DNA of 64,000 nucleotides from Arcobacter sp. CECT 8983. Its GTDB lineage: Bacteria > Campylobacterota > Campylobacteria > Campylobacterales > Arcobacteraceae. The stretch covers positions 248,065 through 312,064 of the forward strand of contig NZ_PDKF01000004.1 in assembly GCF_004118855.1 (NCBI RefSeq). Reading direction: 5' to 3'. The notes beneath the pieces are model-generated. The model worked only from the letters and a program-made list of their open reading frames with translations, made no database searches and was not told the origin of the DNA. Shown piece after piece: positions 23,245-32,337 of this stretch. A program made the translations under genes and the position numbers. Position 1 is the first letter of the stretch; each line of letters begins with the position of its first letter.

Positions 23245-25662
23245 TTAGATTAATGCTTCTTTTAAAACATCTTCTATAGTATCTACTGCTTTAATTTCCA
23301 TATTCTCTTTTACTTCTAAAGGAATATCATCTAAGTCCCTTTGGAAGTTTTTTCTAGGAATTAATGCAAGTTTCATCTTTGCTTTATGTGCTGCAATTAG
23401 CTTCTCTTTTAAACCACCAATTGGTAAAACTTTTCCAGTTAAAGTTAGCTCCCCTGTCATAGCAAGATCTGATTTAACTTCTTTATTACTTAAAATAGAA
23501 GCAATAGTTGTAGCCATTGTAATACCAGCACTTGGTCCATCTTTTGGAGTAGCACCTTCTGGAATATGTAAGTGAATATCAAATCTTTTGTAAATTTCAC
23601 TTGGGTCTAATTTTATTTTATCTTCTATTTCTTTAGCTGTTTTTGGAATAAGCTCTTGGTCTATTTTTAATCTTTTATTATCAATTAAAAGTTTTACAAC
23701 TGAGAAAGAAATTCTAGATGACTCTTTCATTACATCACCCATATTTCCAGTAACACTTAAAATACCTTTTCCTTTAAGTTTTACAGCCTCAGTTTTTAAA
23801 ACATCTCCACCAACAGCAGTCCAAGCTAAACCATTTGTAACTCCTACTGAGTTTTTCTTCTCAGCTGGGTCAATTTCAAAAATAGGGTTTTCTAAAAACT
23901 CAGCTAAGTTTTTAGTTGTAATAGAAACTTTTTTTGTTTTTTCATCTTTAAGTAATATTTTAACTACTTTTCTAAATAGTTTTGCAAATACACGTCTAAG
24001 ATTTCTAACACCAGCTTCTCTAGTATATTTAGAAATAATAGTTTCTATAGTTGTTTTTGATAAAGATATTTCACTTTTTTTAAGACCATGTTTTTCTAAT
24101 TCTTGAGGAATTAAATAGTCTTTTGCAATATGATATTTTTCATTTGGTGTATATGAAGAAATCTCAATAAACTCCATTCTATCTCTTAAAGCAGGAGGAA
24201 TTCTTCTTGCATCATTTGCAGTTGCTACAAAGATACATTGTGATAAATCAATTGCAAAATTTAAATAAAGGTCTCTAAACTCATTGTTTTGTTCTGGGTC
24301 TAAAACTTCAAGCATAACAGCTGTTGGATCACCTCTATGGTTTGCTCCAAGCTTATCAATCTCATCTAAAACAACAACTGGATTCATAGTTTTAGCATCA
24401 CATAGACCTTTTACTATTCTTCCTGGCATTGCTCCAACATAAGTTCTTCTATGACCTCTTAATTCATTTACATCTTCCATTCCACCTAAAGCTACTCTTA
24501 CAAGTGGTCTTTGAAGTGCTTGTGAAATAGAGTTTGCAAGTGAAGTTTTACCAACACCAGGAGGTCCTACAAAACAAAGAACAGTACCTTTTGACTTAAG
24601 ATTTTCAATATTTCTTCTCTCAAGCATCTCTTTTACTGCAAAGTATTCAGAGATTCTTTCTTTTGGTTTGTCTAAAGAGTAGTGGTCATTATCTAACTGC
24701 TCTTCTACACTTTTTACAGAGATATCATTGTGTGCATAGGTTCCAAAAGGAATTTCTAAAACATTTTCTATATAAGTTTGAAGTAGGGCACTATCTGGTG
24801 AATCTTGGTGCATTCTACTTAATTTATCAATTTGTTTTTTAGTCTCTTTATAACCATCTTTTGGCATGTGAGCTTTAAGTTTTTTAAGTTTTTTCTTATA
24901 AGCTCTAATCTCTGAATCTTTTTGATTATCTGCCCCAAGCTCTTTTTGAATAGCTTTGATTTGTTCTTTTAAGAAATAGTCTTTATGTGTTTTTTCAATT
25001 TTAGAGTTTACTTTTTGAGTAATCTCTTTTTGAATTTTTAAACTCTCAATCTCTTTTTTGATAGTTTCAATAATATTTAAAAGTCTTTGCTCCAAATTTG
25101 TTTCAGCAAATAGTTTATAAGCTTCATCTTTTTTTACTTTTAAAACAGAAGAGATTAAATCAGCAATTCTTGTAGGATCATTATTTTCTTCGATTGTTTT
25201 AATTAAGTCTGCTGGAAATTTAGAGTTAACAGCTGAAAGCTTTTTAACTTGCTCTCTTAAAACATCAATAATAGAATCAATACTTTCTTGTGAATATTCT
25301 TGATCTTCTAATTTATCAACAAAAGCAAATTCTGAACTTTCTTCGTTAAAGCTAGTGATTTTTCCTTTTGCTAAACCTTGGAAAAGAACTTTAATTTTTC
25401 CATCTGGTAAAGATACTTTTCTCATAATATTACCGATAACTCCTACATCATAAAAGCTATCTTTATCTCTTTTCCCTTCGTGACCTGGTTTACTAACAGC
25501 TACGATTACTAATTTATTATGCTCAATAGAATGCTCTACTGCTTTTAAGTTCTCTTCGCTTCCTAAAAACAATGGAGCAATCATAAATGGGTATAAAAAT
25601 ACTTCATCTTCAACTATTAAAGGTATTTCTTGAGGAAAAGAATCATAATTCTCTAATTCCAT
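23245..25662 (-). CDS. lon: ATP-dependent protease Lon
   Basis: 805 aa. The N-terminal substrate domain (about 10-200) and coiled coil precede the AAA+ module with GPPGVGKT at 366-373 and VVLDEIDKLG. The protease domain has the Ser-Lys dyad S711 in DGPSAGIT and K754 in GGLKEKL. It degrades misfolded and regulatory proteins in the cytoplasm. bamD lies just upstream, as usual in this group. Confidence 0.97.
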   Translation of the reverse strand: MELENYDSFPQEIPLIVEDEVFLYPFMIAPLFLGSEENLKAVEHSIEHNKLVIVAVSKPGHEGKRDKDSFYDVGVIGNIMRKVSLPDGKIKVLFQGLAKGKITSFNEESSEFAFVDKLEDQEYSQESIDSIIDVLREQVKKLSAVNSKFPADLIKTIEENNDPTRIADLISSVLKVKKDEAYKLFAETNLEQRLLNIIETIKKEIESLKIQKEITQKVNSKIEKTHKDYFLKEQIKAIQKELGADNQKDSEIRAYKKKLKKLKAHMPKDGYKETKKQIDKLSRMHQDSPDSALLQTYIENVLEIPFGTYAHNDISVKSVEEQLDNDHYSLDKPKERISEYFAVKEMLERRNIENLKSKGTVLCFVGPPGVGKTSLANSISQALQRPLVRVALGGMEDVNELRGHRRTYVGAMPGRIVKGLCDAKTMNPVVVLDEIDKLGANHRGDPTAVMLEVLDPEQNNEFRDLYLNFAIDLSQCIFVATANDARRIPPALRDRMEFIEISSYTPNEKYHIAKDYLIPQELEKHGLKKSEISLSKTTIETIISKYTREAGVRNLRRVFAKLFRKVVKILLKDEKTKKVSITTKNLAEFLENPIFEIDPAEKKNSVGVTNGLAWTAVGGDVLKTEAVKLKGKGILSVTGNMGDVMKESSRISFSVVKLLIDNKRLKIDQELIPKTAKEIEDKIKLDPSEIYKRFDIHLHIPEGATPKDGPSAGITMATTIASILSNKEVKSDLAMTGELTLTGKVLPIGGLKEKLIAAHKAKMKLALIPRKNFQRDLDDIPLEVKENMEIKAVDTIEDVLKEALI

Positions 25663-25694
25663 ATATATTAACTCCTAAAATCTATTAATATTTT

Positions 25695-26366
25695 TTAAAA
25701 TATGTTTTTTTCAAATGGATATTTGTAAAAAGGTGTCTCTACTGGTTCAATTTCTTTTTCATCAACCCAAGACTCTTTTACTTTTTTGTTATAGTATTCA
25801 GCCGCTTTTGGCTTATCTATTCTTCTATATAAATCTGCAATCTCTTTATCTAAAGAAGCTTTTGCCATATATAGTCTTGCACTCATAGTATTTACTAAAG
25901 GCATATATTTAGAGTTTGAGAATAAATTTCTATACTCTTCAATCTCTTTAATTGTATCTTCAATAAGTTGTTGATCTCTTAATTCATTTGAGAAACCTAA
26001 GAAGTTAGCTTTGATTTTTAAGTATCTAACATAGTCAACATTTTTACTTAATGCAAACCTTTTAATATATTCATCTAAATAAAAATTTGCAAGTTGATAC
26101 TCTTCATTGTCAATATGTGCATTTGCTAAAATTAAAAGTGCAGTTGGTATTAATGGTGAATTTCTATGTTCACTCTCCAATGAAGTATATACATCATCAG
26201 CTTCTTCTAAATATCCTGTAGAGATTTGTTTAAGCATATCGTTGTACCAGTAAAGTGCTGGCTTATCATACTCTTGTACTCTATCAGATTTTTGAGAACA
26301 AGCTGTTAATACAAAACCTAAACCAATAATTAATACAAAATTTTTGAACTTTAAATTGTTAATCAT
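25695..26366 (-). CDS. bamD: Outer-membrane assembly lipoprotein BamD
   Basis: 223 aa. The lipobox VLTAC places lipidation at C23. TPR-like helical hairpins follow (YWYNDMLKQISTGYLEEADD, ALLILANAHIDNEEYQLANF, and so on), as in BamD/YfiO, which helps the BAM complex insert outer-membrane barrels. It lies 32 bases upstream of lon on the same strand. The C-terminus is rather short. Confidence 0.88.
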   Translation of the reverse strand: MINNLKFKNFVLIIGLGFVLTACSQKSDRVQEYDKPALYWYNDMLKQISTGYLEEADDVYTSLESEHRNSPLIPTALLILANAHIDNEEYQLANFYLDEYIKRFALSKNVDYVRYLKIKANFLGFSNELRDQQLIEDTIKEIEEYRNLFSNSKYMPLVNTMSARLYMAKASLDKEIADLYRRIDKPKAAEYYNKKVKESWVDEKEIEPVETPFYKYPFEKNIF

Positions 26367-26458
26367 TTGAGTTATCCTTTTTCATAAAGTAAGTATTTTA
26401 TCTTATGTATCCTTGCTATTCTCTTACTTTTTATTATTTTATTTTTCTAATATTATAA

Positions 26459-26480
26459 TTAATTCGTTATAATGAATTAA
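26459..26480 (+). promoter_or_regulatory. Promoter of proC with inverted repeat around the -10 box
   Basis: TTAATTC (26459-26465) and GAATTAA (26474-26480) form a perfect inverted repeat that encloses TATAAT at 26468-26473. The start codon is 30 bases further on, with AAAGGTAG before it. The repeat could be an operator. Confidence 0.45.
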
Positions 26481-26502
26481 ATAATTTTTAAAGGTAGCTA
26501 AT

Positions 26503-27267
26503 ATGAAATTAACATTAATTGGAAATGGCTTTATGGCGCAAGCTTTAGCAAGAGGACTTGTAAACAATTTCGAAGTAGAAATTATTGGAAGAGATGAAAA
26601 AAAATTAAATGATATTAAAACTAAAATTCCAAATATTGAAGTAAAGGTTATGAGTGATGCGGAAAACATCAATGATAAAAATATAATCTTTTGTGTAAAA
26701 CCTTATGCTTTACAAAGTGTTGCAGCAAGACTAGAAGGTCAAGCAAATATTCTTTTCTCTATTTTAGCAGGGACTACAATTGATAGTTTAAAAAAACAGA
26801 TAAAATCAAAATTTTACATTAGAAGTATGCCAAATGTAGCTGCTTCAGTTTTAGGTTCAACTACAACTATTACAGGTGATAAAGAAGCAAAGAATTTAGC
26901 ATTAGAACTATTTAATCATATTGGAAAAGCAGTATGGGTAAATACTGAAAACCAACTTGACATAGCTACTGCATTAGCAGGAAGTGGACCAGCATTTTTA
27001 AGTTTAATAGCAGAAAGTTTAAGTGATGGAGCAGTAAAAGCAGGTCTTGAAAGACAAATTAGTAATGAATTAGTTCAAGGTTTACTATTAGGATATGCAA
27101 AGCTATTGGAAACTTCTCATCCAGCACTTATAAAAGATTCTGTGATGAGTCCAGGGGGAACAACATCAGCTGGAATGGCTAAATTAGAAGAGGGTGCTGT
27201 TAGGGACTCAATGATTAAAGCTATTGAAGCAGCTTATGAAAAAGCTTGTGAAATCGGGAAAAAATAG
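26503..27267 (+). CDS. proC: Pyrroline-5-carboxylate reductase
   Basis: 254 aa. The N-terminal Rossmann motif is GNGFMAQALARGL. The C-terminal dimer domain has ALAGSGPAFLSLIAESLSDG and the P5CR signature MSPGGTTSAGMAKLEEGAVRD. It catalyses the last step of proline synthesis with NAD(P)H. Its 3' end overlaps the first pseudopilin gene. Confidence 0.96.
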   Translation: MKLTLIGNGFMAQALARGLVNNFEVEIIGRDEKKLNDIKTKIPNIEVKVMSDAENINDKNIIFCVKPYALQSVAARLEGQANILFSILAGTTIDSLKKQIKSKFYIRSMPNVAASVLGSTTTITGDKEAKNLALELFNHIGKAVWVNTENQLDIATALAGSGPAFLSLIAESLSDGAVKAGLERQISNELVQGLLLGYAKLLETSHPALIKDSVMSPGGTTSAGMAKLEEGAVRDSMIKAIEAAYEKACEIGKK

Positions 27268-27541
27268 TTTTACTTTACTAGAAACACTAATTAGTGTTTT
27301 TCTTTTATCAATTATCATAGTAGGCTTTTCAAAAAGTTCTTTCTATGATAATCTTGATAAAGAATATATGATTTTAAACAAGTTAGAAAATATGTTTAAT
27401 ATCTCTTCTTATGACTCTTCTTTTACTACAAAAAACATACAACTAACAATAACTTTAGATGACATTGAAACTAAAAATATTAATGTTAAAAAAATAGAGT
27501 ATAAAGATGAAAAAATAAGGCTTATAAAATATGAATTATAA
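27236..27541 (+). CDS. Type IV pilin-like (pseudopilin) protein
   Basis: 101 aa from the ATG at 27236 (TTG at 27224 and GTG at 27248 are alternatives; all overlap the end of proC). A short basic leader ends at KNSFTLLETLISVFLLSIII, a prepilin peptidase site: residue F replaces the common G-F boundary and E is at position +5, followed by a hydrophobic helix. The remainder is small and lacks further motifs. First of three consecutive pseudopilins, likely for a type II secretion- or DNA-uptake-type pseudopilus. Confidence 0.7.
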   Translation: MKKLVKSGKNSFTLLETLISVFLLSIIIVGFSKSSFYDNLDKEYMILNKLENMFNISSYDSSFTTKNIQLTITLDDIETKNINVKKIEYKDEKIRLIKYEL

Positions 27542-27884
27542 AAAAGCTTTTTCTCTTTTAGAACTTATCTTTGTAGTTTTTGTAGGTTCCATTGTTATTG
27601 TTTATTCAACTATTTATTCAAAAGAGTATTATGAAGCTCAAACATTAAATCAAAAACTAGCAATTATAAAATTAGATTTAGATTCTGCAAAAATAATAGT
27701 AGAAAAAAATCTTCCTTCTTCTATAAAAGAGTTAAAATATAGAGATAATACTTTATATTTTAAAAATAATACTCTGTTAAAGAATGTAAATTATTACTCA
27801 ATAAAAAAACTCTCTTCAAATATTTTAGAAATAGAAGTTGAAGTAGAAGAAAAAATAAAACAGCGCTGGGTTTTTAAATTATGA
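27531..27884 (+). CDS. Type IV pilin-like (pseudopilin) protein
   Basis: 117 aa. The N-terminus MNYKKAFSLLELIFVVFVGS is a prepilin signal (F at +1, E at +5) running into the membrane helix. It overlaps the preceding pseudopilin by 11 bases and the next one by four. The C-terminal part is beta-rich and ends in QRWVFKL. Confidence 0.75.
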   Translation: MNYKKAFSLLELIFVVFVGSIVIVYSTIYSKEYYEAQTLNQKLAIIKLDLDSAKIIVEKNLPSSIKELKYRDNTLYFKNNTLLKNVNYYSIKKLSSNILEIEVEVEEKIKQRWVFKL

Positions 27885-28213
27885 AAAAAGCATTTACACT
27901 ATTTTCTGTACTTATTTTGCTCTTTATCTTTTCTATTTTAGCAGTGAAAATATATGAAACAAAAAGTATAAGTTCAATAAATATTGTAAATAAATATAAA
28001 TATATTCAAGCAAAAAATCATTTATTATTTTTAGAAGAGTATATAAAAAGTTTAAGTGATTATAACTCTTTTAAAAAAGTAACTATTGAAGATGAAAACT
28101 ATTCTATAAATGCATATGTAATAGAAGAAATAAACTCTTACAAGATAGAGTTGGTAGTAAAAGCCAATGAATATAATATTAGGCTTCAAAAAGTAATAAT
28201 AATACAAAAATAG
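27881..28213 (+). CDS. Pseudopilin-like protein lacking the +5 glutamate
   Basis: 110 aa. The start MKKAFTLFSVLILLFIFSIL is prepilin-like but has Ser-Val where the conserved Glu is expected, as in the tip-type minor pseudopilins (GspK). ATGA overlap with the upstream gene. Function with the other two is inferred from the operon. Confidence 0.6.
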   Translation: MKKAFTLFSVLILLFIFSILAVKIYETKSISSINIVNKYKYIQAKNHLLFLEEYIKSLSDYNSFKKVTIEDENYSINAYVIEEINSYKIELVVKANEYNIRLQKVIIIQK

Positions 28214-28323
28214 AAACGCTTTAGTACTTTTTTAAAAGCTTTTAAGTAAACTTCTTCCTTAAAATTAAAACTTTCTTATAAAAATCAAGTAATTTTTATA
28301 AAACTTAAAATGAAGGACGAGGT

Positions 28324-29649
28324 ATGAACTCTGTAATAATTGCAGTTAGTTTAATGGTTTTACTATCTTTAGTAAGAGTAAATATTGTTATTGCTTTAAT
28401 TGTTGGAGCAATAGTTGGTGGTCTAAGTGCTGGATTAGACATAAATGAAACAATTAAAGCTTTTAATAGTGGCTTAGGAAATGGTGCAACTATTGCATTA
28501 AGTTATGCAATGCTTGGAACATTTGCAGTAGCTATTTCTAGATCAGGAATCACTGATTTATTATCTAATATGATTATAAGAAGAGTGGGAAAAGGAGATA
28601 CTTCTTTTCAATTTCTTTATATTAAGTATTTAATGCTTGCACTTATTTTATTAGCTGCAATTTCATCTCAAAATATTGTACCAGTTCATATTGCATTTAT
28701 TCCTATTTTAATTCCACCACTATTACATTCAATGGCAAAATTAGAGTTAGATAGAAGAGTTGTTGCTTGTGTAATTACTTTTGGTTTAGTTGCAACTTAT
28801 ATGTTTTTGCCTATTGGATTTGGAGGAATTTTCTTAAATGAGATTTTATTAAAAAACCTTGTTGATAATGGAGTTGAAGCTATTTCAGGACAATTGCCAA
28901 TTGCTATGGCAGTTCCAGTATTTGGTATGTTTTTAGGTCTTCTTGTTGCAATATTCTTCACATATAAAAAGAAAAGAAAATATAATATTAGTAAAATTTT
29001 AGAGATTGAGTCTGAATCAAAAGAGATAAACTATTTTCATGTTTTAATTGCTTTAGTTTCTGTTTTTACAGCTTTAGGACTTCAACTTTATACTAACTCA
29101 ATTATTTTAGGTTCTTTAGCTGGTTTTATTATCTTTATAGTAGCAGGTGTTATTAAAGCTGATCAAACACAAGACTTCTTTTCAAAAGGTCTTAAAATGA
29201 TGGGAATGATTGGTTTTATTATGATTGCGGCAAATGGTTTTGCTAGTGTTGTTAATGCAACAGGTGGAGTTGAAACTTTAGTAGCTTCTGTAGTTGATAT
29301 TATTGGAGATAATAAATCTTTAGCAGCTTTATTGATGTTAATTGTTGGATTATTTATTACAATGGGTATTGGTTCTTCATTTTCAACTATTCCAATTATT
29401 GCAACAATTTATGCACCATTATGTTTACAGTTAGATTTTTCTGTTATGGCAACAATTACTATTATTGGAACGGCTGCTGCCCTTGGTGATGCAGGGAGTC
29501 CAGCTTCTGATAGTACATTAGGACCAACTTCTGGACTAAATGTTGATGGTCAACATGATCATATCTGGGATTCTGTTGTTCCAACTTTCTTACACTACAA
29601 TATTCCTCTAATCATTTTTGGATGGATTGCAGCTGTATATATTTTCTAA
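28324..29649 (+). CDS. Na+/H+ antiporter family protein (NhaC-like)
   Basis: 441 aa with about 11-12 membrane helices. Family-like stretches include [28 protein letters not shown] and, near the C-terminus, [19 protein letters not shown] followed by DHIWDS. Such proteins exchange Na+ for H+ or transport small carboxylates across the inner membrane; the exact substrate is open. It has its own spacer upstream and a strong terminator downstream, so it is probably a single-gene unit. Confidence 0.75.
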   Translation: MNSVIIAVSLMVLLSLVRVNIVIALIVGAIVGGLSAGLDINETIKAFNSGLGNGATIALSYAMLGTFAVAISRSGITDLLSNMIIRRVGKGDTSFQFLYIKYLMLALILLAAISSQNIVPVHIAFIPILIPPLLHSMAKLELDRRVVACVITFGLVATYMFLPIGFGGIFLNEILLKNLVDNGVEAISGQLPIAMAVPVFGMFLGLLVAIFFTYKKKRKYNISKILEIESESKEINYFHVLIALVSVFTALGLQLYTNSIILGSLAGFIIFIVAGVIKADQTQDFFSKGLKMMGMIGFIMIAANGFASVVNATGGVETLVASVVDIIGDNKSLAALLMLIVGLFITMGIGSSFSTIPIIATIYAPLCLQLDFSVMATITIIGTAAALGDAGSPASDSTLGPTSGLNVDGQHDHIWDSVVPTFLHYNIPLIIFGWIAAVYIF

Positions 29650-29679
29650 TATAAAAGTAGGTTAATGCCTACTTTTATA
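29650..29679. terminator. Bidirectional terminator
   Basis: A perfect 12-bp stem (29650-29661 with 29668-29679) with loop TTAATG. The right arm contains the T-rich stretch for the plus strand and the left arm for the minus strand. It lies between the convergent antiporter and pyrophosphatase genes. Confidence 0.85.
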
Positions 29680-30265
29680 AGATAACATCTAAAACTTTTT
29701 TTGCTAAATTTAAAGCCTTACTTCTATGTGAAAACTCTTTTTTTATTTCCTTTGAAAGTTCCCCTAAAGTTTTATCAAAACCATTTGGAACAAACATTGG
29801 ATCATATCCAAAACCACCATCACCTAGCTCTTTATTTATAACCTCTCCATGCATCCAGCCATGAACTGTATATGGATGACCTTTATAAATAATTGCTATA
29901 CAAGCTGTATAATAAGCAGGTGTTCTTTCTAAGTTTTTTTCATTTAGTTTTGAAATTAACTTTGCATTATTCTCTTTATCACTTGCATTCTCTCCAGCAT
30001 ATCTAGCAGAATAAATACCTGGTTCATTGTTTATAGCAGGAACTGTTATTCCACTATCATCAGAAATTACAATTGCTTCTTCATCTCCAACTTTTTCATA
30101 GATTTCTTGAGCTTTTTTTAAAGCATTACCTTGAAAAGAATCTTTATCCTCAACAACTTCATAGTCACCTATTAATTCTTTAAAAGTAATTACTTCTTCC
30201 TTTGGTAAAAGTTCTTTAAACTCTTTTATTTTGCCTTTATTTCCCGTAGCTAAAATAATTCTCAC
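29675..30265 (-). CDS. rdgB: XTP/dITP diphosphatase (non-canonical purine NTP pyrophosphatase)
   Basis: 196 aa with a GTG start and AAAAGGAAAA before it. The N-terminal [12 protein letters not shown] and the [24 protein letters not shown] segment are Ham1/RdgB signatures. It removes ITP, dITP and XTP from the nucleotide pool. Confidence 0.94.
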   Translation of the reverse strand: MRIILATGNKGKIKEFKELLPKEEVITFKELIGDYEVVEDKDSFQGNALKKAQEIYEKVGDEEAIVISDDSGITVPAINNEPGIYSARYAGENASDKENNAKLISKLNEKNLERTPAYYTACIAIIYKGHPYTVHGWMHGEVINKELGDGGFGYDPMFVPNGFDKTLGELSKEIKKEFSHRSKALNLAKKVLDVIL

Positions 30266-30341
30266 ACTTTTTCCTTTTAACGTCTTATTAATTTTATTGA
30301 TATATAATCTTTGTTTATTTTAAATACATATGGGATTATAT

Positions 30342-31655
30342 ATGATTAAATCTATTTTACCTCTTAGTCTAATTATTGCACTAAGGTTTTTCGGGCTTTT
30401 TATCGTTTTACCAGTTTTATCAGTTTACGCAATAAATCTTTATGGAGCTACAACAACTTTAGTTGGAATTGTTATTGGTGGGTATGCTTTAACTCAAATG
30501 TTATTTCAAGTTCCTTTTGGAGTTATGAGTGATAAGTTAGGAAGAAAAGGTACTATTATTACAGGACTTTTATTATTTGCAATTGGTTCAATCTTTTGTG
30601 CAATTGCAAATGATATTTTAATGTTAATGGTAGGAAGATTCTTACAAGGTGCTGGTGCAATTGGTGCAGTTGTAACAGCTATGATAAGTGACTTAGTAAA
30701 AGAAGAACAAAGACCAAAAGCAATGGCTACAATGGGTATGTTTATTGGTATGAGTTTTGCAGCTTCAATGCTTCTTGGACCTACAATCTCTTCATTTGCA
30801 GGTGTTCCAACACTATTTTATCTTACAGCTGTAATTGCTCTAGGTTCAATTGTTATCTTAGTAAAAATGGTTCCAAATCCTCCAAAGATAACTCATACTT
30901 ATGAGAAAAAAGCAATTGTTACTGATGTTTTATTAAATCAAAATCTAATCAAAATGAATATTACAAATTTTTTACAAAAAGGTTTAATGACCTTTGCATT
31001 TATGATTATTCCGATGGTTTTAATAAATAATTATGAGTGGCAGATGAGTGATTTATGGAAAGTATATTTACCAGCTATGATTTTTGGATTTTTAGCTATG
31101 GCTCCGGCTGCTATATTAGCTGAGAAAAAGGGTAAATTTAAAGAAATACTTGCAATAGGAATTGTTTTCTTTGCAGTTTCATATCTATTAATAGGATTAA
31201 GTTCTGGAACACTATTTTTTATCATTGGTGTAGTTATATTCTTTGTAGGATTTAACATGCATGAACCTATTATGCAATCACTTGCAACAAAGTTTGCTAA
31301 AGTTCATCAAAGAGGTTTAGTTCTTGGTATTTTTAACTCTTTTGGTTATTTAGGAACTTTTTTAGGTGGTGTATTAGGTGGTATTTTCTTTGAAGATGTT
31401 GGTTTAGAAACTATTGTTTATACAATTGCAATTATTTGCGTGTTATGGATTATTTTAATTTTAACTATGCCAAACCCTGCAAAAAAGAAGGTAATGTATA
31501 TTGAAATAAATAATGATTACAGAAATAATACACATAAATTAGATACAATATCAGATATTGATGAGTGGTACATTAATGATACTGAAAATGTATTAATTGT
31601 AAAATATGATAATGAAAAAATAGATGAAGATACAATTTTAAACCAAATAAAATAG
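30342..31655 (+). CDS. MFS transporter with C-terminal cytoplasmic tail
   Basis: 437 aa from the ATG at 30342, chosen because GGGA precedes it; an ATG at 30330 has no ribosome binding site. Twelve predicted helices, with the MFS motif GVMSDKLGRKGTI in the first cytoplasmic loop. The last ~55 residues (from about 385) are soluble: a short beta-alpha-beta stretch ending YDNEKIDEDTILNQIK, like a small HMA-type fold but without its cysteines. Probably a drug or sugar efflux protein; substrate unknown. LapG follows 24 bases later. Confidence 0.8.
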   Translation: MIKSILPLSLIIALRFFGLFIVLPVLSVYAINLYGATTTLVGIVIGGYALTQMLFQVPFGVMSDKLGRKGTIITGLLLFAIGSIFCAIANDILMLMVGRFLQGAGAIGAVVTAMISDLVKEEQRPKAMATMGMFIGMSFAASMLLGPTISSFAGVPTLFYLTAVIALGSIVILVKMVPNPPKITHTYEKKAIVTDVLLNQNLIKMNITNFLQKGLMTFAFMIIPMVLINNYEWQMSDLWKVYLPAMIFGFLAMAPAAILAEKKGKFKEILAIGIVFFAVSYLLIGLSSGTLFFIIGVVIFFVGFNMHEPIMQSLATKFAKVHQRGLVLGIFNSFGYLGTFLGGVLGGIFFEDVGLETIVYTIAIICVLWIILILTMPNPAKKKVMYIEINNDYRNNTHKLDTISDIDEWYINDTENVLIVKYDNEKIDEDTILNQIK

Positions 31656-31679
31656 TTTAATACTTCAAAAGGGGAGAGA

Positions 31680-32327
31680 GTGAAAAGTAAATATTTATTA
31701 ATTATTTTTGCTCTTTTCTTCTTTCTTTCTGCTATAACAGCAACAAACTTATTTAATATTTCCCCAAAAAAACTTGAAGCAATAACAAAAAAATATGGAA
31801 CAAAAGCTGCAAAGCGTGTTGAACTTTGGGATAAGCTTATAGAAAAAGCAAAGAGTGAAGATATTCTTTATAAACTAAAATATGTTAATGATTTTTTTAA
31901 TAAAATTAGATATGAAAGGGATAGTAGCCATTGGAATGAAAATGACTATTGGGCTTCTCCTTTTGAATTTTTAGGAACAGGAGCAGGGGATTGTGAAGAT
32001 TATGCTATTGCTAAATATTTTACTTTGCGACAACTTGGTGTTCCTGATGATAAACTAAGAATTACTTATGTTAAATTAAAGCAAAGAGGAACTAAATATG
32101 AGCAAGCTCATATGGTTTTAACTTATTATCACAAACCAACATCAACACCAATTGTATTAGATAATGTAAATAAAAAATTAAAACTAGCTACTAAAAGACC
32201 TGATTTAAGACCTGTATATAGTTTTAATGCAAGTGGTTTATGGCAAGCAAAAAATAAAGGTAGAAGTTCAGTAAAAGTTGGTGAAAACAACTTAAAAAAC
32301 TGGAAATCTATGATGAGTAGAATCTAA
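31680..32327 (+). CDS. lapG: LapG-type periplasmic cysteine protease (BTLCP)
   Basis: 215 aa with a GTG start and GGGGAGAGA before it. A signal anchor (about 4-22) is followed by the transglutaminase-like protease domain with catalytic C105 in GAGDCEDYAIAKY, H144 in EQAHMVL and D161 in IVLDN. LapG cleaves the anchor of large surface adhesins when not held back by LapD, so it frees cells from biofilms. lapD follows 10 bases later. No adhesin gene is in the window. Confidence 0.92.
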   Translation: MKSKYLLIIFALFFFLSAITATNLFNISPKKLEAITKKYGTKAAKRVELWDKLIEKAKSEDILYKLKYVNDFFNKIRYERDSSHWNENDYWASPFEFLGTGAGDCEDYAIAKYFTLRQLGVPDDKLRITYVKLKQRGTKYEQAHMVLTYYHKPTSTPIVLDNVNKKLKLATKRPDLRPVYSFNASGLWQAKNKGRSSVKVGENNLKNWKSMMSRI

Positions 32328-32337
32328 AGGAGAATTA